A DNA stretch of 64,000 bases, from NCBI RefSeq assembly GCF_947623445.1, contig NC_135240.1:25668001-25732000 (forward strand), in the 5' to 3' direction. The notes beneath the pieces are model-generated. The model worked only from the letters and a program-made list of their open reading frames with translations, did not search any database and had not been told where the DNA came from. The DNA is from Clavelina lepadiformis. Its lineage: Eukaryota > Chordata > Ascidiacea > Aplousobranchia > Clavelinidae. A program made the translations under genes and the position numbers. Below, in pieces: positions 62,051-64,000 of this stretch (positions are counted from its first letter, which is position 1; every line of letters starts with the position of its first letter).

Positions 62051-62947
62051 TGACACAGTATAAGCAATTAATTGACACCTTCCATGATCACAAAAATGTC
62101 AACCAAAGCACGCTTTTAAGTACAGTAAGTGTCTGTGCAATGGTGCTTGAATTAATGGCCACGTTCTTCCGCATACATTCCAGTGCCTCTCACAACGACA
62201 TGTGCACACCACTCCGTTTTTATCAACAACAAATAAACAAATGCGAGATAACTGTACAGAATATAGCTGCCAATTCAATTTAGCGCCCTAACTAAACATA
62301 TTTATCGCATGACTTAGTTCGGGGAACTAACTCTGGAATATGAGCAATAAAAATCTTACATTTGTGCAAATAGCTACTGTAAGTTAGCGACTATTGCTTA
62401 TTTACCATACATAACTGTTTTTAAAGGTACTTCTAATGATTAAATCGAGTGTTTATCCAATAAAGCTGTGTGGGTATAGACCCCAGGAATGGGTTGTGAG
62501 GTCATATTCTTTTAATTTACAAACTACAGTATGATATAGACGACGTGCTGTATATTCTTTATTCCACAGCAACACTATATATTCTGGTTTGTACAGTTGT
62601 CATTATATTTTATCTTTAAAAGTAAAGATGCATTAAACTTCTCATGTCAGACTGGCAACCGGTTTTTACTGGGGTATGGACGGCTTTCTATTGCGCAATC
62701 GGTCGTCGTAAGAGTTTTAAAAGGTGTGTCTGTTGCCAAGAGGCGGGATTGTTTCAAAGTTCATGACCATATACGAAATTCTACTTTTTATATTCCCAAA
62801 TGTGGGAAAACTAAACTAAACTAGTTGATTAACGTAAAGATTAGGACGTGATTAAAATTAATAAAAAAAATACTATTTTTAAATATAACTCCAAGTGCAT
62901 ATATGGCAGAAGTTATTGTCTTTCGTTCGAGAATATGTTAAATTGTT
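62051..62947. other. Region with no supported gene
   Basis: A 75-codon plus ORF (62,597-62,824) has no recognisable features. Otherwise AT-rich sequence. Confidence 0.4.
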
Positions 62948-63172
62948 TTGTCTCCATGTGAAGTTCCTTTAATCAACATAGTTAACAACATCATATCATT
63001 CGCTGTAACCACCATTAACTATTTAGTAATGTATTGTTTTAGTCGGTTCCGACTGAATTTGGTTGAATTTATATTTCATGGACGCCTCCGTCACATACCC
63101 AGTTGCGCATTGTACCGGTACGTAATTTTCCAAGCCAAAATTAATGCGCGCGCGGTAAAATTAGAAAAATGA
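62948..63172 (+). pseudogene. GPCR TM7-like fragment
   Basis: Plus-strand frame with NIVNNIISFAVTTINYLVMY followed by CFSRFRLNLVEFIF. An Asn-xxx-Tyr at the helix end followed by a basic amphipathic helix 8 (SRFRLNLVEF) is typical of rhodopsin-family TM7. A TAA lies just upstream in frame and no acceptor is evident, so it is probably a relic. It does not resemble D1, D2 or the CCP receptors closely. Confidence 0.35.
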
Positions 63173-63348
63173 AAAACAACTTCCCGCTTGATGACGCAGT
63201 TAACTTGATGGGTCAAATGTGCAACGTGGCATGTTCTGCGTGGTCTGAGATTGCCACAACGTTTCATTGATAAGAAGCCATCAAAATATTTGCGTAATTA
63301 TACTTTACTAATTTACTTCATCTCTTGCTGTTAGGGCTGCGTGTGCTC

Positions 63349-63430
63349 GTCTTCTTTGTTTTCTTTCTTTCTTTCTTTCGTCTTTTTCGTCTTTTTTGTC
63401 TTTTGTTTTTTTCTTTCTTTCTTTTTGCTT
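63349..63430 (+). repeat. TTTC-rich microsatellite
   Basis: Pyrimidine-only stretch of TTTC and TTCGTCTTT repeats. Confidence 0.8.
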
Positions 63431-64000
63431 CAAGTATGACCGTCATTCTGCAATCATAAATGGTTCGGCCGAATATCTCTACTCTGAAAATCTTACGATT
63501 TTCCTCAAATGCATATTTTTAAATGCTTTCGCCGTAACTACCTAGCAGGGTAGGCTATATAGCCCCATCCGAAGTGCACAGGGTTATGCACCTTGGGCGA
63601 AAATATACTGATATGTTCTTTGTGCACTCTGATATAATTGTTCTATATAACGTTATTAAACTACATTGAGGGCACATAAGTTTTCTTGTATTTATTTGTA
63701 TGATAGAAGAAATTTACAAGCGATAAATTGAAAACCATACCGACATGCCTTTGTTGTAAGCTATAAACACTCATACATTAGACACTAGTGGATATACGCT
63801 TCACAGTTGCATATCTTATATCGCTGGTATAGAGTTGGAACTAGGCCTGGCAAAAAAGTTGTTATAACTTCATCAAACATTCATAATAAAGTTATAAAAA
63901 ATCAGCCATCGTAAATGTAAAGCAATTTATAAAGATTTTTAAAAAAACAATTTTTCCTCCATTGTTAAGGACAAAGTTTGAGAAATAGAAAATCAGAGGA
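63431..64000. other. Right edge, nothing seen
   Basis: AT-rich sequence with no ORF or repeat that I can support. Confidence 0.4.

Overview
The window looks like AT-rich, compact animal DNA. Genes have many short exons, small GT-AG introns (one probable GC-AG), multi-copy receptor genes and scattered hAT-type transposons. I infer a tunicate, Ciona-like genome from style and content, but the sequence does not prove the species. No bacterial, viral, rRNA, tRNA or CRISPR features were found.

Left third (1-31,887): three head-to-tail genes on the minus strand encode the same unusual receptor design. Copy A (5,324-12,425) and copy B (19,664-26,750) each have 18 exons whose junctions I could place base by base with matching phases. 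Each encodes a signal peptide, eleven CCP/sushi domains (one per exon, all phase 1-1), a cysteine-bearing glycosylated hinge, a seven-helix rhodopsin-type GPCR core and a tail ending in a PDZ-ligand-like TTL. Predicted lengths are 1,188 and 1,186 residues. Copy C (2,034 to beyond base 1) is a more diverged relative, visible only for its signal peptide and first two CCPs. A and B lie in two direct repeat units, 3,562-17,279 and 17,280-31,887. Transposons present in both units or in only one order the events. Three orphan terminal exons of the same receptor family lie on the opposite strand.

Middle (31,888-41,033): a small three-exon plus-strand gene of 141 codons with no recognised family (32,249-33,431), a possible tail-anchored mini-protein (34,316-34,516), and two tandem minus-strand orphan GPCR genes (34,726-37,486 and 38,194-41,033). 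The two GPCRs share exon design and sequence but differ in their loops.

Right part (41,034-64,000): sparse. It holds an intronless, broken RPB4 (POLR2D) copy, a diverged 1-kb tandem duplication, a 15-bp minisatellite, a perfect 13-bp-arm palindrome resembling an RFX X-box, weak receptor-like fragments at 57.4 and 63 kb, and a few candidate exons I could not assemble.

The most notable content is the clustered CCP-7TM receptor family. Its membrane-distal CCP domains differ between copies while the 7TM cores are almost identical. That pattern fits a recognition or sensing receptor family shaped by duplication and gene conversion; the function is inference.
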